Assembly (NCBI GenBank): GCA_001798855.1
Contig: MGQQ01000086.1
Coordinates: 1 to 41,494, forward strand
Direction of reading: 5' to 3'
DNA from: Deltaproteobacteria bacterium RBG_16_49_23
Lineage (GTDB): Bacteria > Desulfobacterota > BSN033 > UBA1163
Length of the DNA: 41,494 nt
The notes beneath the pieces were generated by a model. That model saw only the letters and a program-made list of their open reading frames with translations, was not told the origin of the DNA and made no database searches. The position numbers and the translations under genes were made by a program. Positions 1-9,124 of the stretch are shown in pieces; within the stretch, counting starts at the first letter, position 1, and each line of letters begins with the position of its first letter.

Positions 1-1
1 C

Positions 2-133
2 GGGTTCAATTTCGATAAATATCCGAATTTCGGGAGCGCTTTTCAGCAATTCATCCTGGAGCTTGACGAATACTATCTCGAGAGGAATCTCCTTAAGCCG
101 GAGACCTTTTTCGGCGTCTACAAAAAGAAATGA
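2..133 (+). CDS. C-terminal 43 residues of an upstream gene (5' end outside window)
   Basis: An open frame enters from the left edge and ends at TGA 131-133. The visible tail reads about 43 residues and ends in PETFFGVYKKK. It is rich in aromatic residues and ends in a basic run. Tails of this kind occur in class I SAM methyltransferases and other polysaccharide-locus enzymes, which would suit the methyltransferases that follow, but no diagnostic motif is visible. The function is left open. Confidence 0.5.
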   Translation, partial: GFNFDKYPNFGSAFQQFILELDEYYLERNLLKPETFFGVYKKK

Positions 134-235
134 TGAGAACATGATGGGATGTTCTACCCCAATTGAGTGAAAAATTATTGTTTGATTGAGCCGCAAACAT
201 GACAGTGAGGCTATTTAAAGGTTTGTTAAACCCTA

Positions 236-323
236 TATTAAAATCCCCCTTATTCCCCCTTTGCCAAAGGGGGATAATAATAAGTTCTCCCCTTTGGAAA
301 AGGGGAGTTAGAGGGGATTTTGT
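236..323. repeat. Intergenic CCCCTTTGCCAAAGGGG-type palindrome
   Basis: The 310-base gap between the partial first gene and the methyltransferase holds an imperfect inverted repeat. The left arm has CCCCCTTTGCCAAAGGGGG, and the outer arms are AAATCCCC and GGGGATTTT. The same core recurs near 22.0, 26.05, 30.1, 31.7 and 37.9 kb, so it is a dispersed genomic repeat and not a gene-specific terminator. Nothing else was seen in this gap. Confidence 0.75.
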
Positions 324-443
324 CAAAATATTTTCACTCGATTGGAGTTCCAAAGGGAAGAATTACCCCTCTTTGGCCAGGGGTGTGGGGAGATTTTCAG
401 AAGAGTATGTCTTTTCAATTATGGACTCCTTCATAAGTATTGG

Positions 444-1448
444 ATGATGAGGCAGAACGACGGGCAGGAGAAAAGGGTGCCAGGATTCAGATTTCGGTTT
501 AAGAGATGGATTAAAAATGTCGTTCCTTTAAGAAACAGGGGCCAAACAGGAGACCTGGACCTGAATGCATTGAGAGATAGGGTAAACGAATACATCGGAA
601 AAGGGAAGGAAAAATTGCTGGAGATGGAAAAGGCGGGCCTGCAAGCCGTCCCGTTCAACTATTATTCTCCCATTCCATCCGTCGACGAGATCGAAAAGGG
701 CTGGGAGACAAGAACGGCTCATCCCTTTTTTGAACCCGAGATCTACCATGAGGAAGAAATGAGAAGGTTTTTAGAGCGGGAGTTAATGCCCTATTCAAAG
801 GAGTTCAACCCCAAAAAAGACGGGAATGAGGAATCGCCAGGATTCTATTGGAATAATCCCGCCTATGGTTATAGTGATGCAATGTCTTTGTACTGCTTCG
901 TCAGATACTTGAGGCCCCGGAGAGTGCTTGAGGTCGGAGGCGGTTTTTCGACCCTGATCATTGACCAGGCGATGAAGAAAAACGGACAGGGTGAGATATG
1001 GGAGGTTGAGCCCTATCCCCGACCGTTCCTGAAGAAAGTTGGATCCATCAGCAGGTTCTTCGAGGTTCCCGTTCAAGAATTGCCACTCGATCTATTTGAT
1101 CAACTCGAGGCAAATGATATTCTGTTTATCGACTCAACCCATACCGTAAAAGCGAGCTCCGACTGCACCTTCATTTATCTTAAGGCTCTGGGCCTCCTGA
1201 AGCAGGGTGTTTATATTCATTCTCATGACATTTTTTTGCCGGACTCCTTACCGATCCGCTGGAACCTCGACTTCCAATATTACTGGACAGAACATTACCT
1301 GCTTCAAGCTCTGCTGATCGGCAACAAAAGATTCGAAGTGGTTTACGGCTCCCATTATCATTCCATTTATAACCGGGACCTGTTAGCGGAGTTCATGGAT
1401 AACAAGGCAGGCATAGGGGGAGGAAGTTTCTGGTATAAGCGAACCTGA
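444..1448 (+). CDS. Class I SAM-dependent methyltransferase (paralogue of 17018-17980)
   Basis: A 334-residue soluble protein. The glycine-rich SAM-binding motif I (VLEVGGGFSTL) starts near residue 161, followed by an acidic post-I strand (EIWEVEPYPRP) and a later DILFIDSTHTV segment. This order fits a Rossmann-fold methyltransferase of the Methyltransf_24-like type. The frame is open upstream to 342, but only the part after ATG 444/447 aligns with the paralogue, so 444 is preferred. No strong ribosome-binding site is visible. The gene is nearly collinear with the protein at 17018-17980: both share NYYSPIPSV, HPFFEPEIYH and a conserved C-terminal WYKR. It probably methylates a sugar or nucleotide-sugar intermediate of the surrounding pathway. 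The substrate cannot be read from sequence. Confidence 0.85.
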   Translation: MMRQNDGQEKRVPGFRFRFKRWIKNVVPLRNRGQTGDLDLNALRDRVNEYIGKGKEKLLEMEKAGLQAVPFNYYSPIPSVDEIEKGWETRTAHPFFEPEIYHEEEMRRFLERELMPYSKEFNPKKDGNEESPGFYWNNPAYGYSDAMSLYCFVRYLRPRRVLEVGGGFSTLIIDQAMKKNGQGEIWEVEPYPRPFLKKVGSISRFFEVPVQELPLDLFDQLEANDILFIDSTHTVKASSDCTFIYLKALGLLKQGVYIHSHDIFLPDSLPIRWNLDFQYYWTEHYLLQALLIGNKRFEVVYGSHYHSIYNRDLLAEFMDNKAGIGGGSFWYKRT

Positions 1449-1535
1449 TGACGTGACCCGCCCTCCGGACACCGGAAAGGATTCAAAGAGGGCGCCGTCA
1501 GGCCAGGAGATCATAGACCGGAGTACCCGAAGGGA

Positions 1536-2570
1536 ATGACCAGGAAATTCTCAAGAAACCTTATAGATTTTATTTCGAAAAGAATTCTCAGTGGAAGGCA
1601 ACCCCAAAAACAGAGGTCCCATTTTGAGGCACTCTTTAAGAAAAACTGGGGAGTAACCGACCTGAAGGAGATCACAGACCCGACGTCGGTCATGGGACTG
1701 AATTTTGCTCTCACTACCGTCGAACGGGGGGAGCGCATAAAAGACATCCTCCTGCAATATACGGAGATCAAGGGGAAAAGATGCCTCGACGTCGGGTGTG
1801 CGTACGGGGGGTTTCTTGTGGCCTTCAAGAGGGCAGGGGCGGCGGAAGCCATAGGGATTGATGTCGACCCGAACTTGCTTGAATATTGTCGGGCCCTTCT
1901 TAAAGATCATCGATTAAGGAAAATTTATCATCAGAAAGACATTTTGAAAGCAGAGGATATCTGCGCTCTTGGGACATTCGATATCATCACCTGCAATGAT
2001 GTCATTGAGCATGTCCGTTCTCCTTACACTGCCATGAAACATATGTCGAGTTTGCTCAGGGGAAATGGCTTGCTCTTTATGGAGATTCCAAACCGGTTCT
2101 GTGCCGCCTTCATCCGGGCGGATGGCCACTATAACCTGTTTGGAATTACCCTCCTGCCGAATTGGATGGCCGATACCTATCTGAAGCGATCCTTTCCCCG
2201 TATGAGCCATAGCATTCATTACCGGAGACTCAAATTTTACACGAACACGCTCAAGGGCCTCGGGTTACACCGCTTGAACATCGATACAGTGATAGGAGAC
2301 CGGGAAGAAAGATTGAGGGAAATCCGGAACATCTTCGAAGAATGCAAGCGCCGCGCGGCGGTGTTCGAGGGAGACATTCCGCTCCCGATCAAGGAAAAAA
2401 TCAGGGAAAGAGTGTTTAGAATAGCGGACCTGTTTGAAAGGAATTACGGGGTTTATTTGAAATGCAGAGAAAGGGATGCTGAGAAGGCTGAAGCGCTGGC
2501 AGAGAAACTGATCCTTACCTTTGGAGAGGGATTCTGGCGGATCATCGCAAGAAAGCGGATGGTTCCTTAA
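1536..2570 (+). CDS. Class I SAM-dependent methyltransferase
   Basis: A 344-residue protein with a central methyltransferase domain. Motif I (CLDVGCAYGGF) begins near residue 83, an acidic Gly-Ile-Asp-Val-Asp segment follows, and a post-II stretch FDIITCNDVIEHV lies near residue 150. This is the pattern of the UbiE/Methyltransf_11/23 families. About 75 residues precede the domain, and a basic alpha-helical tail of about 150 residues follows it. It starts at ATG 1536, 87 bases after the previous gene, and probably belongs to the same transcription unit. A role in methylating a glycan or its lipid-linked precursor is inferred from context. The long C-terminal tail is not assigned. Confidence 0.85.
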   Translation: MTRKFSRNLIDFISKRILSGRQPQKQRSHFEALFKKNWGVTDLKEITDPTSVMGLNFALTTVERGERIKDILLQYTEIKGKRCLDVGCAYGGFLVAFKRAGAAEAIGIDVDPNLLEYCRALLKDHRLRKIYHQKDILKAEDICALGTFDIITCNDVIEHVRSPYTAMKHMSSLLRGNGLLFMEIPNRFCAAFIRADGHYNLFGITLLPNWMADTYLKRSFPRMSHSIHYRRLKFYTNTLKGLGLHRLNIDTVIGDREERLREIRNIFEECKRRAAVFEGDIPLPIKEKIRERVFRIADLFERNYGVYLKCRERDAEKAEALAEKLILTFGEGFWRIIARKRMVP

Positions 2571-2687
2571 ACCCCATACCCGTCTGTCCCGGGTGTCATC
2601 AAAAGTCGTATCAAAAGGGAGCGTAACCTGTATCTTTCTGAAGAAACACCGTTCGGGATAAAAGGGCCGGAAAAATCCGGCTCACCG

Positions 2688-4265
2688 GTGAATGGTGACG
2701 AAAAGGAACTGGTTTCATGGGCCACTTTAGGCCTCACGGTCATTCCCCGGTTAGCCCTGGTAGTCTCCGCCGGCGCACGTGTCATCTTCAAGCCTGTTAA
2801 GGTGAGCGCCGGAGACATGGGTTTCATCACTTTTGGACCCACGCTGCCTGAGGCCATCCCTCATGGCTTGGAGATGATTGTCGGATGCCAGTTTGAGGAC
2901 GGGAGGATTCAAGCAGGAAGAGAAGATAACGAAATTCAATTATTCATCGAGCCCATCCCCCGGGTCGATCCACAGCGGCCCTGGATTGAGGTCCAATTTC
3001 CATTGGATCGTGCGGTTGATAGAATCGTATCGTTTTACGTGGAATACACTGCAGCATCAAAACCCGGTAACCACCAATCTAAGCTGGGGATTTATGAATT
3101 TGTCATCAGCGATAAGGAGTCATTAGAACTGAATCGTGCCAGGGCCTTCAAACAGCTGCGAATGCGCAATGAACAAGCCAATTTCGACGTCTATTATCAG
3201 CACGCCATATTTAAAGAGAATGCACCTTCGCAGGCCGGCCCTCCCCCCGATTTTCCTCCTCATTCCACAGGCCGGACGAATGCCCAGCCAGACCTCATCG
3301 GGCCAAAGAAAACATTTGGAAAGGCGTTAAAGAAAATGTATCGCGCTGTCCTGGGACAATGGACAACCAATCAGCCCAGGAAGTCCGAAGAATGGGCCCC
3401 GGACAAAATTCCAATAGTTAGTTCAACAAACGCTTTTACCTATTCTCATCATCTGCTTCTTCAAAAGCTTCAGCTCAAGCCCCCTACTTTTAGGATTCGG
3501 CTAGAACAGAAGCTAAGGGAATTCCCGGCTACAGGGGCTTTAGCAAGGTCCGGGAAGTTCCATGTTCTCTCCCTATGCAGTGGGGCTGCGCGGATAGAAA
3601 ATGATTTAATTCGCGGTCTTTCCACTGAGAATATGAAAATGACTCTTGTTGACATCAATCCGAATCTTCTGGATACGGCAAAACAGAGATTGTCTCAATG
3701 GTGTGAAGTAGAGGGCGTACTGGGCGATGTAAATGAATTAGATCTCCAGGATGAAACATACGACCTTATAATGTGCGTATCCGGTCTTCATCACGTGGTT
3801 GAGCTGGAGCATTTAATCAGGACCGTTGCGGATGGCCTGAACGATTCGGGTGAATTCTGGAGCATAGGGGAAACCGTGGGGAGGAACGGTGGCCGGCTTT
3901 GGCCGGAGTCTTACACGCTTGCCAATGACTTTTTTAGAAGACTCGATGAAAAATACCGGATCAATCGGAATACCGGATCCAATGTTGATGAATTTCTGCC
4001 CGACATGGACTATTCCATCGGCTGTTTTGAAGGAATCCGTTCAGAGGCGATTGAACCAAACCTCGCGCGTTATCTTAATCCTGCCGAAGTCTGCAGATAT
4101 AATTGCTTCCTGTGGAAACTCTTCAGTCTTTCTTACGCCGACAATTATGATATAAACCTTCCGGAGGATAGGACGATCATTGAGAAGGCGGTTGACCTTG
4201 AAATTCACCACTATCGCAACGGGGGCAGACCCGTTGGGTTGGATGGTATTTATAAACGCATATGA
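2688..4265 (+). CDS. Large two-part protein with C-terminal SAM methyltransferase domain
   Basis: A 525-residue protein from a GTG start. Residues 1 to about 150 are beta-rich (FKPVKVSAGDMGFITFGPTL and following) and resemble no domain I can name. Residues 150-230 are a proline- and charge-rich linker. From about residue 290 there is a methyltransferase core: HVLSLCSGAARIE (motif I), TLVDINPNLLDTA (acidic strand II) and YDLIMCVSGLHHVVE (motif IV). The reading frame is open without a stop from directly after the previous gene's TAA at 2568-2570, so a non-ATG start further upstream cannot be excluded. The neighbour at 4281 follows after 15 bases, consistent with co-transcription. A cell-surface glycan methyltransferase with an N-terminal recognition domain is plausible but unproven. 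Confidence 0.7.
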   Translation: MNGDEKELVSWATLGLTVIPRLALVVSAGARVIFKPVKVSAGDMGFITFGPTLPEAIPHGLEMIVGCQFEDGRIQAGREDNEIQLFIEPIPRVDPQRPWIEVQFPLDRAVDRIVSFYVEYTAASKPGNHQSKLGIYEFVISDKESLELNRARAFKQLRMRNEQANFDVYYQHAIFKENAPSQAGPPPDFPPHSTGRTNAQPDLIGPKKTFGKALKKMYRAVLGQWTTNQPRKSEEWAPDKIPIVSSTNAFTYSHHLLLQKLQLKPPTFRIRLEQKLREFPATGALARSGKFHVLSLCSGAARIENDLIRGLSTENMKMTLVDINPNLLDTAKQRLSQWCEVEGVLGDVNELDLQDETYDLIMCVSGLHHVVELEHLIRTVADGLNDSGEFWSIGETVGRNGGRLWPESYTLANDFFRRLDEKYRINRNTGSNVDEFLPDMDYSIGCFEGIRSEAIEPNLARYLNPAEVCRYNCFLWKLFSLSYADNYDINLPEDRTIIEKAVDLEIHHYRNGGRPVGLDGIYKRI

Positions 4266-4280
4266 GGTGAGAAAATTGAG

Positions 4281-5696
4281 ATGATGAGACTTTCAGTGGT
4301 CATTCCCGTATATAATGAAATAAACACGATTAAAGAAATTCTCTCTAGGGTTCTTGAGGTTGATATTGAGAAGGAAGTCATTGTGGTGGATGACTACTCC
4401 ACCGATGGGACGAGAGAATTTTTAAGAAGCTGGACGCCCCATGCGTTGGAGTCAAAGAACCACATACGGATTCTTTTTCAAGCAAAGAATATGGGGAAAG
4501 GCGCAGCCCTCCGGGAAGGATTCAAAGCTACGTCCGGCGACATCATTATCGTTCAAGATGCGGATTTGGAGTACCATCCCAGGGAGTACACCCGATTGAT
4601 CGAGCCTATTCTTGACGGGAGGGCGGATGTGGTCTATGGGTCCCGTTTTTTAGGATCGCCCAGGCGGGTCCTGATGTTCTGGCATACTCTGGGGAATAAG
4701 CTACTGACACTTTTCTCCAACCTTTTTACAGATCTCAATCTCACCGATATGGAGACATGCTATAAGGTTTTTAGAAAGGAAGTGCTGGATCATATTCATC
4801 TAAAATCAAATCGGTTTGGGTTTGAACCCGAGGTGACAGCGAAGATTGCCAAGATGGGCTGCCGGATCTATGAAGTTCCCATCTCTTACAGCGGGCGGGA
4901 CTACTGGGAAGGGAAGAAGATCAAATGGATCGACGGAGTGAAGGCAGTCTTTTCAATCCTCCGTTATAATTTGATCGATTCTGGAACGGAGGATATTGTT
5001 TATCAGACCCTGCAGCGGATGAAGAAGCTTGCTCGGTATAATCGATGGCTTTTTCTAAAATTCCGGCCTTTTTTAGGCCAAAGAGTTCTTGAGGTTGGCT
5101 CAGGAATCGGAAATATCACGAAGTATCTGATCGATCGGGAGCTTGTTATTGCGACGGATGTTGAGCCAAAGTACCTCGCCCTCCTCAAAAACACTTTTGG
5201 AAACTATCAGAGGATTCAGATTGAGAACTTTGACATCTCTTGCCCCGTTATGGAACGATACCAGCGCTGTCATATCGATTCAGTCATCTGTTTCAACGTG
5301 CTGGAGCATATTGAGGAAGAAGAAAAAGCTCTGAAGAATGTGTGGGATCTTTTAGAACCGGGGGGCCGTTTTCTTCTCTTTGTCCCCTCTCATCACTGGC
5401 TCTTCGGGACCTTGGACAAGAATTTAGGTCATCTTAGGCGGTATGACAGGGAGGAATTAAAGATAAAATTGGAAAACGCAGGATTCCAGGTCATGCTCCT
5501 AAAATACTTCAACCGATTCGGAGTCCCGGGTTGGTTTTTGAATGGTAAGATACTCAAGAAAAAAAGGCTTCCTTTCTTCCAACTCAGACTCTACAATTTT
5601 CTTGTTCCTTTATTCAAAATCGAAGAGATACTCCCTCTTCCTTTCGGGACATCCCTCATTGCCGTTGCTGAAAAACCACGGGGGGATAAACGGTGA
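4281..5696 (+). CDS. GT2 (DPM1-like) glycosyltransferase fused to a SAM methyltransferase
   Basis: A 471-residue fusion. Residues 1-240 form a GT-A glycosyltransferase of the dolichyl/polyprenyl-phosphate sugar synthase type: SVVIPVYNE near residue 5, VVDDYSTDGT near 36, and the metal-binding D93-A-D95. It has no membrane segments. From about residue 265, RVLEVGSGIGN, an acidic ATDVEP strand and DSVICFNVLEHIEEEE mark a class I methyltransferase. GT2-methyltransferase fusions of this kind are a known arrangement. ATG 4281 lies behind a GAGGTGAG Shine-Dalgarno-like sequence that overlaps the previous stop codon. It probably charges a polyprenyl phosphate with a sugar, and the GT-C-like membrane protein encoded next, with a 4-base overlap, is the natural user of such a donor. 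Confidence 0.85.
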   Translation: MMRLSVVIPVYNEINTIKEILSRVLEVDIEKEVIVVDDYSTDGTREFLRSWTPHALESKNHIRILFQAKNMGKGAALREGFKATSGDIIIVQDADLEYHPREYTRLIEPILDGRADVVYGSRFLGSPRRVLMFWHTLGNKLLTLFSNLFTDLNLTDMETCYKVFRKEVLDHIHLKSNRFGFEPEVTAKIAKMGCRIYEVPISYSGRDYWEGKKIKWIDGVKAVFSILRYNLIDSGTEDIVYQTLQRMKKLARYNRWLFLKFRPFLGQRVLEVGSGIGNITKYLIDRELVIATDVEPKYLALLKNTFGNYQRIQIENFDISCPVMERYQRCHIDSVICFNVLEHIEEEEKALKNVWDLLEPGGRFLLFVPSHHWLFGTLDKNLGHLRRYDREELKIKLENAGFQVMLLKYFNRFGVPGWFLNGKILKKKRLPFFQLRLYNFLVPLFKIEEILPLPFGTSLIAVAEKPRGDKR

Positions 5697-7339
5697 ATTC
5701 TATTGATTCAGCAACCCAAACAAGGATATCATTCCTCCATTCCCTCATCCTTTTGATTTTTGCCTTCCTCTTTTTTGGCGCGGTATCGGTTTATCTCGGC
5801 CAGGATGCCAATTGGGATTTAAAAAATTACCACTACTATAATGCCTATTCCTTCTTGAACGGCCGTTTGGGGTTTGATTATGGGCCGGCTCAGCTCCAGA
5901 ACTATCTGAATCCGATTCTCGATTTGCCATTCTATATCTTCGTCAAGTACTTGCCGCCGGTCTGGGTGGGCTTCCTGCTGGGCGGAATTCACGGGATGAA
6001 CTTTTGGCTCCTGTTTGAGATTTCACATCAAGTCTTTCTGTCTATGAAGACGATGGGACGCATTGGGCTATCGTTCGCTTGTGCCGCCGTTGGAATGTAC
6101 GGCCCTGGGGCCTTCTCCCTTTTAGGTACGACAACGAATGATCTGTTCGCCAGCATTTTTGTACTCGGTTCTTTACTGATCCTTGTTCGCGGTCTGGTAT
6201 CCCACCGGGGCCAGAACGGGGCCGTGCCGGCAAGCTCAATTCTTTATGCAGGGGTGTTGCTGGGCATAGGGATTGGTTTAAAGCTCACATTAGTGATTTA
6301 CGGAATTGGATTGGCCCTGAGCCTGTTAGTGATCAAAACGAATTGGATCATTCGGCTGAAACAACTCGTCATATGGGGTATTAGCCTATCAGTTGGAATC
6401 ATAGGATCATCCGGATATTGGATGTTACAGCTTTGGGAGAATTTTGGTAGTCCCTTATTCCCATTTTATAATAAAATCCTGCAATCCCCCTATTTCGAAT
6501 GTGTCAACATTGCAGGTATCACATATCTGCCTAAGAATCTCTGGGAGAAACTGTTTTATCCGTTCTATTTCATTAAATTCCATAACACGGTCATGGAGTT
6601 TCCATTCCGGGATATCCGGTGGGCGGTTCTTTATCTGCTGCTGATCTCTGCAGCGGTCATGATGTTATGGAGGAGGTTTGGGAGAAGAGTCCGGAGAAAG
6701 ACAGACCGACTCCTTCCTGTTCCTCCTGACAGTAAAAACGTTTTTGGATTTTTGATAACCTTTTTTTTAGTTTCTTATATCCTCTGGCAGGAGATCTTCG
6801 CTTATTACCGGTACATCATTCCGTTGGAGCTCTTAGGCCCAATCCTAATTGGGGTTTTACTTTCATTCACTATTTTTAGTGAGAAAAAAAGGATATTCCT
6901 TCAGTTTATCCTGTTTATGGCAATCGTCTTTGCAGTTCGATCTCCGAATTGGGTAAGGCTGCCGTGGTCTCATTCTTTCTTCGGAGTTAAAGTTCCTGCT
7001 TTAGAGGAGGCGACAAATCCTATCGTTGTGATGGTAGGTTATGAGCCAACTGCCTATGTCATCCCGTTTTTCCCGGAGCAGGTTCGGTTCGTTCGCGTTG
7101 TTAGCAATTTTACAAATCCCACATGTAAGAATAAGATGCAGGCGGAGATGCAGGAGTTACTTCGTGTGCACAGAGGTCCCCTTTATCTCCTGACCAGAAG
7201 GATTAATCTAAAAAACGACGCCTTAATGCTTGCGCCCATTGAGATTCATGTAAAGACGGAGGAATGCAGCACGATCCCTTCGAGATTGGATAATGATCTA
7301 ATGATCTGCCGTATAGAAAAAAATAGTGCCCAGCAATGA
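5693..7339 (+). CDS. Multi-pass membrane glycosyltransferase-like protein (GT-C type)
   Basis: A 548-residue protein with roughly ten hydrophobic segments and a short soluble C-terminus. After the first membrane segment comes an acidic loop, D38-ANW-D42, followed by LKNYHYYNAYSF. An Asp-containing first periplasmic loop is the hallmark of GT-C glycosyltransferases, which take sugars from polyprenyl-phosphate donors. The GTG start lies in GTGA and overlaps the stop of the preceding polyprenyl-phosphate glycosyltransferase gene, so the two are probably translationally coupled. It probably transfers a sugar on the periplasmic face of the inner membrane. The exact GT family (GT39/83/87-like) cannot be fixed by eye. 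Confidence 0.7.
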   Translation: MNSIDSATQTRISFLHSLILLIFAFLFFGAVSVYLGQDANWDLKNYHYYNAYSFLNGRLGFDYGPAQLQNYLNPILDLPFYIFVKYLPPVWVGFLLGGIHGMNFWLLFEISHQVFLSMKTMGRIGLSFACAAVGMYGPGAFSLLGTTTNDLFASIFVLGSLLILVRGLVSHRGQNGAVPASSILYAGVLLGIGIGLKLTLVIYGIGLALSLLVIKTNWIIRLKQLVIWGISLSVGIIGSSGYWMLQLWENFGSPLFPFYNKILQSPYFECVNIAGITYLPKNLWEKLFYPFYFIKFHNTVMEFPFRDIRWAVLYLLLISAAVMMLWRRFGRRVRRKTDRLLPVPPDSKNVFGFLITFFLVSYILWQEIFAYYRYIIPLELLGPILIGVLLSFTIFSEKKRIFLQFILFMAIVFAVRSPNWVRLPWSHSFFGVKVPALEEATNPIVVMVGYEPTAYVIPFFPEQVRFVRVVSNFTNPTCKNKMQAEMQELLRVHRGPLYLLTRRINLKNDALMLAPIEIHVKTEECSTIPSRLDNDLMICRIEKNSAQQ

Positions 7340-7397
7340 TAATTAGATACTTTCTATGATACTTGCGGACAAACTATCACTGTTTCAGGCAAATTTG

Positions 7398-8087
7398 TTA
7401 CCGCACAATTTCTATTTCAGAAACGAATGTCCAGTAAAGATGAGGATTGGAATTATTATAAAGTGTACCATACACATATTTACATGAGGCATTCAGTGGA
7501 GTGGAATTAGAAAATACATATTCACTATCCTCCCCGGCCCCAGCTTCAACCCCGGTGGGTCTAGCCCACGTGCCCAAATACTGCCAATCTCCTTCGTCGG
7601 GCCAACAAAAAAGTTTCAAGTAATCTGGGAATTTGATTGCTGCCCCAAAATAATTTAATACATGAAAAGCCACCCAATTAAAAGTTTTCTCCGTTAATCC
7701 CAGGTTGATAAAAACTGCTGCGGGGACCCCGGGGAACCCCACCCATCCGTCGGAGAAGTTGTTCGGGTTCCCTGTCCAGGTATCGAACATTTCATTGCCG
7801 GAATCGGGATAGTATGGAGAGGGTTGATTATTCACCCAAGAATAACCTATGGGAGTAATATACCCCCCTGTAAAGTAAAGTCCTTGAAATGCAGATTTTA
7901 GTCTTTGTGCTTCTTCGGCATGTGTTGGAGTACTAACGCCCATGTGATATTGTGGAAGCCATGCCACTTTTTTGTCCACAATTCCAACCGGCGGCGGTCC
8001 CGTTCTACTTGACCATGATTGCATATTAAGCTTAACCAGGCTTGTCGGCCGATATGCTCCTCCGGGATAGAGAAAGTAAAATTGGGG
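7398..8087 (-). pseudogene. N-terminally truncated beta-sandwich protein (discoidin/DUF4855-like fragment)
   Basis: On the minus strand the only in-frame ATG (8022-8024) gives 208 residues, but the frame stays open and protein-like further upstream (YPGGAYRPTSLVKLN) until a TGA at 8088-8090. That TGA lies inside the RAYT-type hairpin repeat at 8079-8150. The C-terminal half (WVGFPGVPAAVFINLGL, then LKLFCWPDEGDWQYLG, ending TLYNNSNPHLYWTFVSEIEI) resembles F5/8 type C carbohydrate-binding domains. The first half recalls DUF4855 proteins. No signal peptide or credible start is present. It appears to be the 3' remnant of a larger secreted protein whose 5' part was lost where the repeat sits. It is convergent with the upstream operon. 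Confidence 0.6.
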
Positions 8088-8150
8088 TCAGGCAATGGTA
8101 AGATGATATTGATCCTCATTTACCATGTTACCATTGCCTGACCCCAATTT
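8079..8150. repeat. RAYT-type hairpin (REP/MITE) with duplicated right end
   Basis: An almost perfect inverted repeat. The left arm is TTGGGGTCAGGCAATGGTAA and the right arm is its complement TTACCATTGCCTGACCCCAA, with a loop of about 26 bases. The arms match the two ends of the RAYT element at 15217-16292. Just beyond the right arm, GACCCCATTTTTGCGAA repeats part of that end a second time. It is a non-autonomous derivative of the transposase element. Confidence 0.85.
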
Positions 8151-8177
8151 TGCGAATGACCCCATTTTTGCGAAGAG

Positions 8178-9098
8178 TTAACTTCTCTTCTGAAGGAGAA
8201 TGATATCCTGGTGATCCAATCCGTCTGCGATCATTTTAAGTATGTCAAAATATTTTCTCCATTCCTTCCGGATATAATGATGAGAATGGTAAGCAACCTT
8301 GTAAAAAACGGGTAGCCCCTCGGTCTTTAGGCTTTCATCTTCATTATAATAGAAGCCTTTCTTCTTTATTATCGTTTGTTTCTCGGGAGGTAACTTCTCG
8401 TAGTATGTTTCACCATGAGTCGTAAGGATCAAATAACCTCCCGGCTTTGTAATGCGCCTCAGCTCCTCCAGCCAAGCAAATTGCATTTCCTCGGGTAAAT
8501 GGGTAAATATGCTGATGCTGTAAATGAAATCAAATGTCTCTTCCTTGTAGGACATGGGTGGCAGATACGGATTTACACCAAACTCAGCAATGTCCCGGTA
8601 GTTTGTTTTCAACCACTCAATCGCTTCGGGGTCGATGTCTGTTCCGTAAAGGTTTTGCGAAGGCAAAAAATGCCTGAAGGCTCTTACGATTCTCCCGCAA
8701 CCACATCCAAAATCAAGGATGGTTTTGAAGCCATCCAAATTTTTGTTTTCGGATTTCAACGCATCGTTTAATAGTTGATACGTCCTGGCTCCGCTCCGGA
8801 TGAAGTCGGGCACGTAAACGCCCGCAACCCTGATCTGAAGATGCTTGGGGGGAGGTGGAGGGATCGATTTCTCAACTTGAAGAATGGACTCCATCTGTTC
8901 TATGGCTATCTCTAACTCTTCAACTTTCTTTGAAAGGTCGAGCGCAGGTGCAGGATCTTGATGGGCTGTTGTTTCAAGCCCTTTATTTTGAGACAACGCA
9001 AGAAATTGATTCCTAACGATTTGTGATATTACCTCTATCATTCTTTGTTTAACCGCCGTCGGAATCAACCGAATAAGAAGATTGATCAACCTTTCCAT
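8178..9098 (-). CDS. Class I SAM-dependent methyltransferase, hairpin-bracketed
   Basis: A 306-residue protein from ATG 9098. The frame can be extended to TTG 9137, but that extension only translates the repeat. An N-terminal helical, coiled-coil-like region (KKVEELEIAIEQMESIL) and a short proline run precede the methyltransferase domain. The domain shows ILDFGCGCGRIVRAF near residue 125, an acidic GTDIDPEAIEWL strand, FDFIYSISIFTHL and a C-terminal LRRITKPGGYLIL. This is a Methyltransf_25/11-type enzyme. The gene points against the surrounding operons and lies between two RAYT-type hairpins (8079-8150 and 9125-9190), so it may have arrived or been isolated by repeat activity. Its substrate is unknown. 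Sugar or lipid-linked glycan methylation is only suggested by context. Confidence 0.8.
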   Translation of the reverse strand: MERLINLLIRLIPTAVKQRMIEVISQIVRNQFLALSQNKGLETTAHQDPAPALDLSKKVEELEIAIEQMESILQVEKSIPPPPPKHLQIRVAGVYVPDFIRSGARTYQLLNDALKSENKNLDGFKTILDFGCGCGRIVRAFRHFLPSQNLYGTDIDPEAIEWLKTNYRDIAEFGVNPYLPPMSYKEETFDFIYSISIFTHLPEEMQFAWLEELRRITKPGGYLILTTHGETYYEKLPPEKQTIIKKKGFYYNEDESLKTEGLPVFYKVAYHSHHYIRKEWRKYFDILKMIADGLDHQDIILLQKRS

Positions 9099-9124
9099 AT
9101 CCTTCCCCAATAATCTTGTAATTT

